A DNA stretch of 64,000 bases, taken from positions 124,001 to 188,000 of the forward strand of contig NZ_NTGE01000111.1 of the NCBI RefSeq assembly GCF_002291145.1. The letters run 5' to 3'. A program made the translations under genes and the position numbers. Positions 32,510-40,297 of this stretch are shown in pieces. The notes below the pieces were generated by a model, which saw only the letters and a list, made by a program, of their open reading frames with translations, was not told where the DNA came from and did not search any database. Position 1 is the stretch's first letter; each line of letters starts with the position of its first letter. The stretch comes from Streptomyces sp. SA15. GTDB taxonomy: Bacteria; Actinomycetota; Actinomycetes; Streptomycetales; Streptomycetaceae.

Positions 32510-32842
32510 GCGTGCAAAAGTAGCGTTGCAAAGGACTTGTTGCAACGGATTCTTTGTAACGAGTCCTTTGTGAGGCAGCTACGCCTCGAACACCAACCCG
32601 GTGAACCATGTCGGTCAGAGCACTAGCCCTGGGCGGGATGGTCGCGGAGCTCGAACCAGACGTGTTTGCCCCCGTGGGCCGTGGCCGAGTCCTGGCACCC
32701 GGCGTGGTCCTCGTTCCGAAGGACGCTTCCGACAGGTCCGGCTGGACCTGAGTCGGCTCCATTCCGTGCCATCCGGATCGGCCCGAAGCAGCGTTTCGAC
32801 AATGAAGCGCTGCGGCGGCCTCAGCATCCCGAGCCGCCTCCG
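32510..32842. other. Intergenic region with a 3' gene relic
   Basis: After the operator, minus-strand bases 32624-32707 read CQDSATAHGGKHVWFELRDH and a stop, resembling the tail of an ATP-binding (HATPase) protein. The rest of that gene is gone. No complete gene is supported. Confidence 0.45.
32516..32575. promoter_or_regulatory. Putative operator upstream of the ArsR-type gene
   Basis: AAAGGACT and AGTCCTTT form an 8-bp inverted repeat around 32538 and 32564. TTGCAA and TTGTAA direct half-sites recur between them. The spacing fits a dimeric winged-helix repressor. Confidence 0.55.
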
Positions 32843-33223
32843 GTGGGAGCCAAGCCGGAACAGATCCAGCGGTATCGGGAAGTGGTCGCGGAGTTCCCTG
32901 TCGAGGATCTACCGCCGCTGGAGATCGCCTACTGGTTGATCAAGCCCCGCACGCTGGTGCGAGGGACCTGGGACGAGCCGAAAGAGGCTGCGGCCTGGCT
33001 GGGGGAGCGACTGACCGAGCATGCGTTCCGATTCGCCTGCGAGGCGCAGCGCGACACCGCCCACTTGGCGCTGCTCGTCAACTCGTCTGTGGATAAGCTG
33101 AGTTGGGGCGGTGACGTGTCGCTCAGTTTCTACCTCGAACGTCCCTCGTATTTGTCCGTGGCGCTGGTGACGTGTTCTCCGAACCTCGCGCACCCGGAAC
33201 TGGCGTGCCCGGTCCTTGCATGA
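32843..33223 (+). CDS. Hypothetical protein (126 residues)
   Basis: GTG 32843 begins MGAKPEQIQRYREVVAEFPV. PPLEIAYWLIKPRTLVRGTW, KEAAAWLGERLTEHAFRFAC and SVDKLSWGGDVSLSFYLERP give a well-formed mixed alpha/beta domain with no recognised family. The frame is open for about 175 bases upstream with coding-like sequence but no good start, so the N-terminus may have been lost in the scarred region. Ends 15 bases before a terminator hairpin. Confidence 0.6.
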   Translation: MGAKPEQIQRYREVVAEFPVEDLPPLEIAYWLIKPRTLVRGTWDEPKEAAAWLGERLTEHAFRFACEAQRDTAHLALLVNSSVDKLSWGGDVSLSFYLERPSYLSVALVTCSPNLAHPELACPVLA

Positions 33224-33237
33224 AAGCTCGCCCGCAG

Positions 33238-33269
33238 CGGAGCCCCCAGCCACAAGGCCAGGGGCTCCG
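33238..33269. terminator. Bidirectional terminator between 33223 and terD
   Basis: Nine-bp arms CGGAGCCCC / GGGGCTCCG with a 14-base inner segment that can add a GGC pairing. Confidence 0.75.
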
Positions 33270-33288
33270 TAGATGAAACAGGCGTCCC

Positions 33289-33864
33289 TCAGACGTTCAC
33301 GCCGAAGTCCTGCGCGATGCCCACCAGACCCGACGCGTAGCCCTGGCCGACCGCGCGGAACTTCCACTCCGCGCCGTTGCGGTACAGCTCGCCGAAGACC
33401 ATCGCCGTCTCCGTCGCCGCGTCCTCCGACAGGTCGTAGCGGGCGATCTCGGTGCCGCCGGCCTGGTTCACGATGCGGATGTACGCGTTGCGGACCTGGC
33501 CGAAGTTCTGCGAGCGGTTCTCCGCGTCGTAGATGGAGACCGGGAAGACGATCTTGTCGACGTCGGCCGGGAGGCCCGCCAGGTTGACGTTGATCGCCTC
33601 GTCGTCGCCCGCGCCCTCGCCCGTGCGGTTGTCGCCGGTGTGGACGATGGTCTGGTCCGGGGTCTGCTTGTTGTTGAAGAAGACAAAGTGGGCGTCGGAG
33701 TAGACCTTGCCCTGCGGGTTGACCGCGATCGCGGACGCGTCGAGGTCGAAGTCCGTGCCGGTGGTGGTGCGGACGTCCCAGCCGAGGCCCACGGTGACGG
33801 CGGTCAGGCCCGGAGCCTCCTTGGTGAGCGAGACGTTGCCACCCTTGGACAGGCTTACAGCCAT
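33289..33864 (-). CDS. terD: TerD family protein
   Basis: 191 residues. MAVSLSKGGNVSLTKEAPGL is the classical TerD opening; FDLDASAIAVN, GDNRTGEGAGDDEAINVNL and VFPVSIYDAENRSQNFGQVR carry the acidic calcium-binding sites of the family. The set matches single-domain TerD, not the TerA/TerZ forms. Despite the tellurite-resistance name, these proteins are thought to form stress-response and phage-defence-like assemblies; no other ter genes are in the window. ATG 33864 follows GGGAAGGGACTCCC. Confidence 0.96.
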   Translation of the reverse strand: MAVSLSKGGNVSLTKEAPGLTAVTVGLGWDVRTTTGTDFDLDASAIAVNPQGKVYSDAHFVFFNNKQTPDQTIVHTGDNRTGEGAGDDEAINVNLAGLPADVDKIVFPVSIYDAENRSQNFGQVRNAYIRIVNQAGGTEIARYDLSEDAATETAMVFGELYRNGAEWKFRAVGQGYASGLVGIAQDFGVNV

Positions 33865-34046
33865 TGTTGGGAGTCCCTTCCCTCGTTTACGTACGGCTTT
33901 ACGTACGGCAAGAAGCTACAGCTACCCCTAGGAACGCCGACGGGGGTACCGAAGGTTCCGCGCGTCTTTACTTTCTTTACCAAGTAGCCGACGTAAGCGA
34001 GACCTGAGCGATATTGGGGTGACGTGGACCGGTCAGAGCCGGGAAC

Positions 34047-34484
34047 ATGGACGTCATGTCTGGTCCGTACGTGATCCGTGGCTCTGTCTCCCTGCCGGAG
34101 GCCGAGCTCATGTGGCGTTTCTCGCGGTCGTCCGGACCCGGTGGCCAGCACGTCAACACCAGCGACTCGCAGGTGGAGCTGCGCTTCGACCTCGCGAGGA
34201 CCGAGGCGCTGCCCGAGGTGTGGAAGCAGCGGGCCCTGGACCGGCTGGCCGGGCGGCTCGTCGACGGCGTCGTCACCGTCCGTGCCTCCGAGCACCGCTC
34301 CCAGTGGCGCAACCGCGAGACCGCCGCCGTACGCCTCGCCTCCCTCCTCGCCGAGGCGACGGCCCCGCCTCCCAAGCCGCGCAGGCCCACCCGGATCCCG
34401 CGCGGCATCAATGAACGCCGGCTGCGGGAGAAGAAGCAGCGCTCGCAGACCAAGCGGGGGCGGTCCGGACGGGACTGGGGGTAG
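34047..34484 (+). CDS. arfB: Alternative ribosome-rescue release factor ArfB
   Basis: 145 residues. FSRSSGPGGQHVNTSDSQVE holds the catalytic GGQ that hydrolyses peptidyl-tRNA. The basic C-terminal tail (RGINERRLREKKQRSQTKRG) is the part that enters the empty mRNA channel of a stalled ribosome. Lack of the stop-codon recognition domain separates it from RF1/RF2. Start ATG 34047 or 34056; the latter gives MSGPYVIRGSVS. Confidence 0.93.
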   Translation: MDVMSGPYVIRGSVSLPEAELMWRFSRSSGPGGQHVNTSDSQVELRFDLARTEALPEVWKQRALDRLAGRLVDGVVTVRASEHRSQWRNRETAAVRLASLLAEATAPPPKPRRPTRIPRGINERRLREKKQRSQTKRGRSGRDWG

Positions 34485-34520
34485 ACCCGCAGGGCATCGC
34501 CTCGGCGGGCACCTCCCCGT

Positions 34521-34547
34521 TGTCACATCCGCGTCGCTCCGTACGTC
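34521..34547 (+). promoter_or_regulatory. ECF41-type promoter
   Basis: TGTCACA (34521-34527) and CGTC (34544-34547) are 16 bp apart, matching the reported ECF41 promoter form. It lies 43 bp before the sigma gene, so it is probably autoregulated. Confidence 0.6.
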
Positions 34548-34589
34548 ACACCACTGACGACGGGACGCGACCAGAGGTGTGACGGACAG

Positions 34590-35468
34590 ATGAGCTACGA
34601 CGAGTTCCTTGCCCAGCGGTTCGAGGCGCACCGCGGCCACCTTCGGGCCGTCGCCCACCGCATGCTCGGCTCGGTCGCCGAGGCCGACGACGCCGTGCAG
34701 GAGGCCTGGATCCGGCTGAGCCGCTCCGACATCCGGCAGGTGGACAACCTCGCGGGCTGGCTGACGACCGTGGTCGGCCGGGTCTGCCTGGACATGCTCC
34801 GCTCGCGCAGGTCGCGCGCCGAGCAACCGCTGGACGCCTTGCACGCCCTGGACGCCCTGAACACTTCGGGCCGTACGGCACCCGACCCCGCCGCCACCAC
34901 CACCGATCCCGAGCAGGACGCCCTGCTCGCCGACTCGGTGGGTGCCGCCCTGCTCGTCGTGCTGGAGACGCTGAGCCCTGCCGAGAGGCTGGCCTTCGTG
35001 CTGCACGACCTGTTCGCGGTGCCGTACGAGGAGATCGCGGGGATCGTCGGGAAGTCACCGGCGGCAGCGCGACAGCTGGCCAGCCGGGCCCGGCGTCGGG
35101 TCCAGGGAGCCCGGGTTCCGGATGCCGATCTCGTCCGGCAGCGGGAGGTCGTCGACGCCTTCCTGGCCGCGGCGCGGGAGGGCGACTTCGAGGGGTTGGT
35201 CGCGGTCCTGGACCCGGATGTCCTGGTGCGTACCGAGGCCGGGGTCACGACCGGCGCGGCGGCGGTCGCGCGGGGCGCCGGCGCCTTTGCCCACCGCGCC
35301 CGCCTCGGCCGGCCTGCCCTGGTCGACGGGGCGACGGGGGTGGTCATGCTCGTCGACGGCCGCGTGGAGCGTGTGCTGACCTTCACCTTCGTACGCGACC
35401 GGATCGCCGTGATCGACATCGTCTGGGATCCCGCGCGCGTGGCGCGTATGGACGTACGTCCGGTCTAG
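34590..35468 (+). CDS. ECF41-type sigma factor with SnoaL-like C-terminal domain
   Basis: 292 residues. Region 2 is seen in HRMLGSVAEADDAVQEAWIR and region 2.4 in NLAGWLTTVVGRVCLDMLRS. Region 4 reads LSPAERLAFVLHDLFAVPYE, EIAGIVGKSPAAARQLASRA. The C-terminal 110 residues (VVDAFLAAAREGDFEGLVAV, DPDVLVRTEAGVTTGAAAVA) are a SnoaL-like domain that regulates ECF41 factors in cis. No anti-sigma factor and no COE-type partner gene is nearby, unlike most ECF41 loci. An ECF41-like promoter lies upstream. Confidence 0.92.
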   Translation: MSYDEFLAQRFEAHRGHLRAVAHRMLGSVAEADDAVQEAWIRLSRSDIRQVDNLAGWLTTVVGRVCLDMLRSRRSRAEQPLDALHALDALNTSGRTAPDPAATTTDPEQDALLADSVGAALLVVLETLSPAERLAFVLHDLFAVPYEEIAGIVGKSPAAARQLASRARRRVQGARVPDADLVRQREVVDAFLAAAREGDFEGLVAVLDPDVLVRTEAGVTTGAAAVARGAGAFAHRARLGRPALVDGATGVVMLVDGRVERVLTFTFVRDRIAVIDIVWDPARVARMDVRPV

Positions 35469-35509
35469 GCACCCACCACCGCGGACCCACCACCGGCACC
35501 ACCGGCACG

Positions 35510-36094
35510 TCACCCCAAATGCCGGTACCGCCCCCGGAAATACGTCAGCGGCCTCCCGTCCGCGCTCGGCAGCGTCGCCGTCAGGACCCGGCCGATCACC
35601 AGGACGTGGTCGCCGGCCTGCACCCGCTGCTCCGTACGGCACTCCAGGGTGGCCAGGGCGCCGCCCACCAGGGGAGCGCCGGTCGCCTCGCCGCGGATGT
35701 ACGGGATGTCCTGGAAGAGCAGGCGGTCGCTGAGGCGGCCCTTCATGGCGAAGCGGCCGGCGATGTGCCGCTGGCTCTCGGCGAGGACGGAGACGGCCCA
35801 CAGGGGCTGCTCGGTGAGCACGTCGTCCATGCGGGAGCCCTCGCGCAGGCTGACCAGCACCAGGGGCGGGTCCAGGGAGACCGACATGAACGCCGTCGCC
35901 GTCATGCCGACATCCTCACCGACCGGCGCCTGGGGGTCGTTCGGGTCGAGTGAGGGCTCCTGGGCGGTCACCAGGACCACACCCGCGGCCAGCCGGGACA
36001 TGGCGGCGCGGAACTCGTCGTTGGTCACCCCCTCAGCATGCCCGGAGGCGGACGGGGAGAGGGTGGGGGATGTGGCAAGGGGAGTTTTCGGCAC
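35510..36094 (-). CDS. Flavin reductase family protein (FMN-binding split barrel)
   Basis: 194 residues from GTG 36094, with GTG 36028 as an alternative. AMSRLAAGVVLVTA, GMTATAFMSVSLDPPLVLVS and RFAMKGRLSDRLLFQDIPYI are the FMN-contact segments of the flavin-reductase fold. The ending DGRPLTYFRGRYRHLG is typical. It supplies reduced flavin to monooxygenases or reduces other acceptors; no partner enzyme adjoins it. Convergent with the sigma factor. Confidence 0.9.
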   Translation of the reverse strand: MPKTPLATSPTLSPSASGHAEGVTNDEFRAAMSRLAAGVVLVTAQEPSLDPNDPQAPVGEDVGMTATAFMSVSLDPPLVLVSLREGSRMDDVLTEQPLWAVSVLAESQRHIAGRFAMKGRLSDRLLFQDIPYIRGEATGAPLVGGALATLECRTEQRVQAGDHVLVIGRVLTATLPSADGRPLTYFRGRYRHLG

Positions 36095-36483
36095 GCCGGG
36101 AACGCTAATCTCCGGTCTGCGGGCACCACATCGGGCCCTGGGCGGAGCCCGGACCTAGGACCCGCGTAGGACCCGCGACGGAGACCGCCATGGAGGCCCA
36201 TGGGGCCAAGGGGTCCAGGGGGTCCATAGGGCCCATGAGGGCCATGTAGACCCTTGGAGGCACCCCAAGCGCGCAAAACCTACGTTCAGTAAACGCACAG
36301 GGAAACCACAGAAACCCCACTCAATTGTTCATCTTTCGCTGTGACTTGAGTCACAAGGGGCGCTAATTGTTGACCCTGTGTACCGAGTGGGCAGCGCGCT
36401 GTGATTCAGTGGCGGGAAGCTGCTAGGACGATACGCCGATGAGAACCCTTGATTCGCTGCGAGGTCTCGGGGGGAGGGCGAGC
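36095..36483. other. Long leader region upstream of cdgB
   Basis: 389 bases without a gene. The first half has imperfect GGGCCCATGAGG/GGGGTCCA-type repeats. The second half holds the BldD-like palindrome and promoter-like AT-rich sequence before cdgB. Confidence 0.6.
36340..36355. promoter_or_regulatory. BldD-like palindrome upstream of cdgB
   Basis: TGTGACTTGAGTCACA, seven-bp arms around TG. The GTGA...TCAC halves fit the published BldD operator form. From memory cdgB is a BldD target in S. coelicolor. Confidence 0.6.
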
Positions 36484-38142
36484 ATGGAGAGCGAGTCGGA
36501 GCCCTACGTCCGCCTTGCGTCCCTGCGACAGTTGCACCAGGTCATGGCCGACATGAACACGGCCCGCAGCCTGGCGGACACACTGCAGACGGTCGCCGAC
36601 GGCGTGGTCCAGGCGCTGGGGTACGAGCTGGCGTGCGTGAACCTCGTGCGCCCCGACGGCGATCTCGTCGTCGCCGCCTTCTCCGGAAACCCCGCCGCCG
36701 AGGCGCTCATCACCGGCCGCGTCGGCTCCCGCGAGTCCTGGGAGCGCCGCCTGGGCATGGGCGAGCACTGGGGCGACCTGGTCTTCATCCCGCACACCGA
36801 GGGCTGGGTCCTCGACGACGACGACGTACCGCAGTGGTACACCGACGGCCCCGCGCCCCGCTTCGAGGACGAGTGGCACCCCTCGGACCGGCTCTTCGCC
36901 CCGATGTACACGCCCGCCGCGCCGGGCGGCGGCTCCTGCGGCGAGCTGATCGGCGTGCTCTCCGTGGACCGGCCGCGCAACGGCCGCCGACCGGGCGCGT
37001 GGGGACGCGAGGCGCTCCAGATGTACGCGTTCCAGGCCGCCATCGCGATCAGCAACGCGCGTCTACGCGCCAACATGCAGCGCGCACTGGTCAGGCTCGA
37101 AAGGGAGCAGCAGGCCCTGCGCGCCAGCGAGGAAAGCTTCAGGCAGGCCTTCGAGTACGCCCCCTCCGGCATGGCCATCGCCGAGATGGGCGGCGACCAG
37201 CACGGCCGGATCCTCAGGACCAACGACGCCCTGTGCCGCCTCCTGGGCCGCCCCGCCTCCGCGATGCGCCGCTACGCCTTCTCCGACCTCGTCCACCCGG
37301 AGGACATAGGCACGCTCCTGCGGACCTCCGCCGAGGGCGGGCGCGCGGAACTCCGCCTCGGCCGCCGCGACGGCACCTACGTCTGGGTCTCGCTCCGCAA
37401 CTCCGTCGTCGCCGACGCCGCCGACGGACCCCGCTTCCTGCTCACCCACGTCGAGGACATCGAGGAGCGCAAGCGCCGCGAGCTCCAGCTCGCCCACCGC
37501 GCCTCCCACGACTCGCTCACCGGCCTGCCCAACTCCGCCGAACTGCGCGCCCGCCTCTCCTCGCGCCTGTGCCAGCGCCTCACCCAGGCGGGCGCCCTGG
37601 AGTCCGTGGACGCGGCCTACGGCCATCCCGTACACGACACGGGCGGCCACGGCTTCGACTTCCGGCCGGGCGGCAGCGAGACGTACGACGCCTACGACCA
37701 CCATGTGCACACCGTCGCCCCCGAGGGTGACCGTGACGACGGCGCCAAGGGGCTCGCGGTCCTCTTCTGCGACCTCGACGGCTTCAAGTCGATCAACGAC
37801 CGGTTCGGGCACAACGCCGGAGACGCGGTCCTCATCGAGGTCGCCCGGCGACTGTCCGGGGGCGTCCGCGACGGCGACACCGTGGCCCGGCTCGGCGGCG
37901 ACGAGTTCGTCGTCCTGGCCGACGGGCTCGGCCGGGCCGACGCCCAGGACCTCGCCGTACGCCTGCGCAACGAGATCATCCAGCCCATCCGGGTCGACGG
38001 ACGGGCCATGCGGGTCGGCGCCAGCTTCGGCATCGGCTGGGCGCACTGCGGGATGACGGCGGACGAGGTCTTGAAATCCGCTGACGAGCGGATGTACGTC
38101 GAGAAACGATCCCGTCCCAAACAGCACAGACGCGCGGGATGA
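36484..38142 (+). CDS. cdgB: Diguanylate cyclase CdgB (GAF-PAS-GGDEF)
   Basis: 552 residues from ATG 36484, supported by GGAGGGCGAGC; ATG 36439 is in frame. GAF domain about residues 15-190, short coiled coil (RLEREQQALRASEESFRQAF), PAS domain about 210-330 (LLGRPASAMRRYAFSDLVHP), GGDEF domain from about 340. The active site RLGGDEFVVL is intact and preceded at the right distance by RDGD, a product-inhibition I-site. Makes c-di-GMP, which controls development through BldD. A Gly/His-rich insert (TGGHGFDFRPGGSETYDAYD) interrupts the cyclase domain early. Confidence 0.93.
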   Translation: MESESEPYVRLASLRQLHQVMADMNTARSLADTLQTVADGVVQALGYELACVNLVRPDGDLVVAAFSGNPAAEALITGRVGSRESWERRLGMGEHWGDLVFIPHTEGWVLDDDDVPQWYTDGPAPRFEDEWHPSDRLFAPMYTPAAPGGGSCGELIGVLSVDRPRNGRRPGAWGREALQMYAFQAAIAISNARLRANMQRALVRLEREQQALRASEESFRQAFEYAPSGMAIAEMGGDQHGRILRTNDALCRLLGRPASAMRRYAFSDLVHPEDIGTLLRTSAEGGRAELRLGRRDGTYVWVSLRNSVVADAADGPRFLLTHVEDIEERKRRELQLAHRASHDSLTGLPNSAELRARLSSRLCQRLTQAGALESVDAAYGHPVHDTGGHGFDFRPGGSETYDAYDHHVHTVAPEGDRDDGAKGLAVLFCDLDGFKSINDRFGHNAGDAVLIEVARRLSGGVRDGDTVARLGGDEFVVLADGLGRADAQDLAVRLRNEIIQPIRVDGRAMRVGASFGIGWAHCGMTADEVLKSADERMYVEKRSRPKQHRRAG

Positions 38143-38260
38143 CCCCCAGGTCAGCGAGCTGATGCGATCCGAGTCACCCGTTTGGGGCATCAGGAGCGGG
38201 TAGGCTCGCCCTTCTCACCGCACATTTCGCATCCGCACCGCACCTCCTAGGAGACCAGGG

Positions 38261-39214
38261 ATGACGTCCGGCAACAACGGCGCGAGCACGCCCGAGGACG
38301 ACGACCCGTTCGGCTATCTCTACGCGGACGGGCAGGCCAACGGGGCCCAGCCACCGTCCGGTGGCTACGGCTACCCGAACTCCGTCAACCGGGTGCGGGC
38401 GGTCGGCCAGCGTCAGTACGGGCAGCAGCAGGCGCCGGCCGCCGCGACCGCCCCGTACGGCCAGGTCCCGCCGCAGCAGCAGGGCGCCCAGGGCCAGCCG
38501 AACGCGCACTACGCCGCGCCCGAGACCTTCCCGGGCGGCGCCCCCACCACCCAGCAGCCGCTGCCCGGCGGCGGGGGGCGGGGCCGCGGCCCCAACACCA
38601 AGGGGCTGCTGATCGGCGCCATCGCGGTGGTCGCCGCGGTCGTCATCGGCATCGGCGTGGCGATGATGAACGGCGACGGCGACAACAGCGCGGGCGACAA
38701 CCAGGCGTCCGGCACGCCGACCACCTCGCAGAGCTCGGAGCCGAGCCCGTCGGGCAGCAAGAGCGGCGGGGCGAGCACGGTGGATCTGCCGAAGATCGAC
38801 GCGAAGGCGCTGCGGCTCGGGAGTGGTGTGTCGACCGCCTCGGAGATCAAGGGCGCCAGCGCCGGGGGCGGCGTCTATGTGGCCGGGCTCGACCAGACGG
38901 GCGCCGAGGTCACGTGGACCGTCAGCGACATCCCGAAGGACGGCGTCTACACCCTCTTCGCGGGCTACAGCGTCCCCGGCAAGGACCAGAAGATGACGCT
39001 CACCGTCAACGGCAAGGTGTTCGGCACCAAGCTGAATCTGGGGAACTTCGCCAATGCCCCGGAGGGCGACTTCGCGAAGGGCTGGACCCAGACCTACGCC
39101 TACCCGAGCCTCAACAAGGGCACGAACACGATCTCGGTCTCCTGCCAGAACGGCGACCAGTGCGATGTCCTGCTGGACCAGCTGTGGCTGAAGGCCGGGC
39201 AGGTCAAGCGATAG
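38261..39214 (+). CDS. Membrane-anchored carbohydrate-binding (CBM35-like) protein
   Basis: 317 residues. A Pro/Gln/Gly-rich cytoplasmic region (residues 1-110) precedes one transmembrane helix (LLIGAIAVVAAVVIGIGVAM, about 115-135), then a Ser/Thr linker, and an extracellular beta-sandwich (VYVAGLDQTGAEVTWTVSDI, YTLFAGYSVPGKDQKMTLTV, YAYPSLNKGTNTISVSCQNG) resembling CBM35/CBM6 modules. Suggests a wall- or glycan-binding surface protein. ATG 38261 follows CTAGGAGACCAGGG. Confidence 0.82.
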   Translation: MTSGNNGASTPEDDDPFGYLYADGQANGAQPPSGGYGYPNSVNRVRAVGQRQYGQQQAPAAATAPYGQVPPQQQGAQGQPNAHYAAPETFPGGAPTTQQPLPGGGGRGRGPNTKGLLIGAIAVVAAVVIGIGVAMMNGDGDNSAGDNQASGTPTTSQSSEPSPSGSKSGGASTVDLPKIDAKALRLGSGVSTASEIKGASAGGGVYVAGLDQTGAEVTWTVSDIPKDGVYTLFAGYSVPGKDQKMTLTVNGKVFGTKLNLGNFANAPEGDFAKGWTQTYAYPSLNKGTNTISVSCQNGDQCDVLLDQLWLKAGQVKR

Positions 39215-39229
39215 CGCGAGGTCGCGCCG

Positions 39230-40159
39230 TCACGCCGCGCTGACCTCCCCCGTCACCGCCACCCGCCCCAGCAGCTCCTCGTACGCCGCCCGGTCGAACT
39301 CGCCCGCCACCGGGGCGAGGACCGTCGCCGCGGACAGGGCGGCCGCGCGGGTCAGGCGGTCCGGCCAGGGCAGGTGGTCCACCAGGCCCGACAGCAGGCC
39401 CGCGACCGCCGAGTCGCCGGCGCCTGTGGGGTTGCCGTGGACGCGGGCGGGTGGGGTGGCTCGCCAGCGGCCCTCGGGGGTCGCCGCGAGGAGGCCCTCG
39501 GCGCCCAGGGAGGCGACGACGGCCCGGGCGCCGCGTCGGCGGGCGTCCTGGGTAGCCCGTACGGGCTCGTGGGAGCCGGTCAGTTCGGCCAGTTCGTCGG
39601 CGTTCGGTTTGATGATGTCCGGGCGGGCGGCCACCCCGCGCCGCAGAGCCTCACCGCTGGTGTCCAGGAGTATGGGGACACCGGCCGACCTCGCGGTACG
39701 GATCAGCCCGGCGTACGCCCCCACCGGTACCCCCGGTGGCAGGCTCCCGCACAGCGCGACCGCGGACGCCGACGCGAGCAGGTCCTCGTACGCCTCCTGG
39801 AAGGCGGACCACTCGGCGGGTGTGACCGTCGGCCCGGGTTCGTTGAGCTGGGTGGTGTCGCCGGTCTGTGCGTCCACGACGGCGATCGTGCGCCGGGTGG
39901 CACCGCCGACCGGGACGAGTGCGTCCACCACGCCCGGCGTGGCGGTGAGCTGTTCCTGTACGACGCGTCCGGTGGCGCCGCCCACGAAGCCGGTGACCGT
40001 CACCCCGTGCCCGAGGGCCGCGAGCACACGGGCCACGTTCACGCCCTTGCCGCCCGGCCGTTCGGTGACCTCCGTCACCCGGTGGGAGGCGTGCGGGCGC
40101 AGGGACCGTACGCGATAGGTGATGTCGAGAGCGGTGTTCAGCGTGACCGTGAGGATCAC
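39230..40159 (-). CDS. PfkB-family sugar-phosphate kinase (1-phosphofructokinase-like)
   Basis: 309 residues. MILTVTLNTALDITYRV and ERPGGKGVNVARVLAALGH are the opening of the FruK/LacC group. The C-terminal anion-hole motif NPTGAGDSAVAGLLSGL, with catalytic Asp, is intact. It should phosphorylate fructose-1-phosphate, tagatose-6-phosphate or an analogue. It lies downstream of nagA on the same strand, but a terminator hairpin at 40242-40281 separates them, so it may be transcribed separately or partly. Confidence 0.9.
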   Translation of the reverse strand: MILTVTLNTALDITYRVRSLRPHASHRVTEVTERPGGKGVNVARVLAALGHGVTVTGFVGGATGRVVQEQLTATPGVVDALVPVGGATRRTIAVVDAQTGDTTQLNEPGPTVTPAEWSAFQEAYEDLLASASAVALCGSLPPGVPVGAYAGLIRTARSAGVPILLDTSGEALRRGVAARPDIIKPNADELAELTGSHEPVRATQDARRRGARAVVASLGAEGLLAATPEGRWRATPPARVHGNPTGAGDSAVAGLLSGLVDHLPWPDRLTRAAALSAATVLAPVAGEFDRAAYEELLGRVAVTGEVSAA

Positions 40160-40241
40160 CTGGGCCGACCTCCCCCGAAGATACTCAGATACTCAGATTG
40201 TGCTTGCCGTCTGTGCGCCCGGACGGCTGATCATGCCAAAC

Positions 40242-40281
40242 GGGCGGCGGTCGTCCCAGTTTCGCAGGACAACCGCCGCCC
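40242..40281. terminator. Terminator of the nagKA operon
   Basis: 10-bp stem GGGCGGCGGT / ACCGCCGCCC, extended after one mismatch by GTCC/GGAC, loop around CAGTTTCGCA. Confidence 0.8.
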
Positions 40282-40297
40282 TCAACAGCCGGACAGA

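Noticed and set aside
33289..33864. Tellurite-resistance operon
   Set aside because: Only a single terD-type gene is present; no terB, terC or terZ neighbours.
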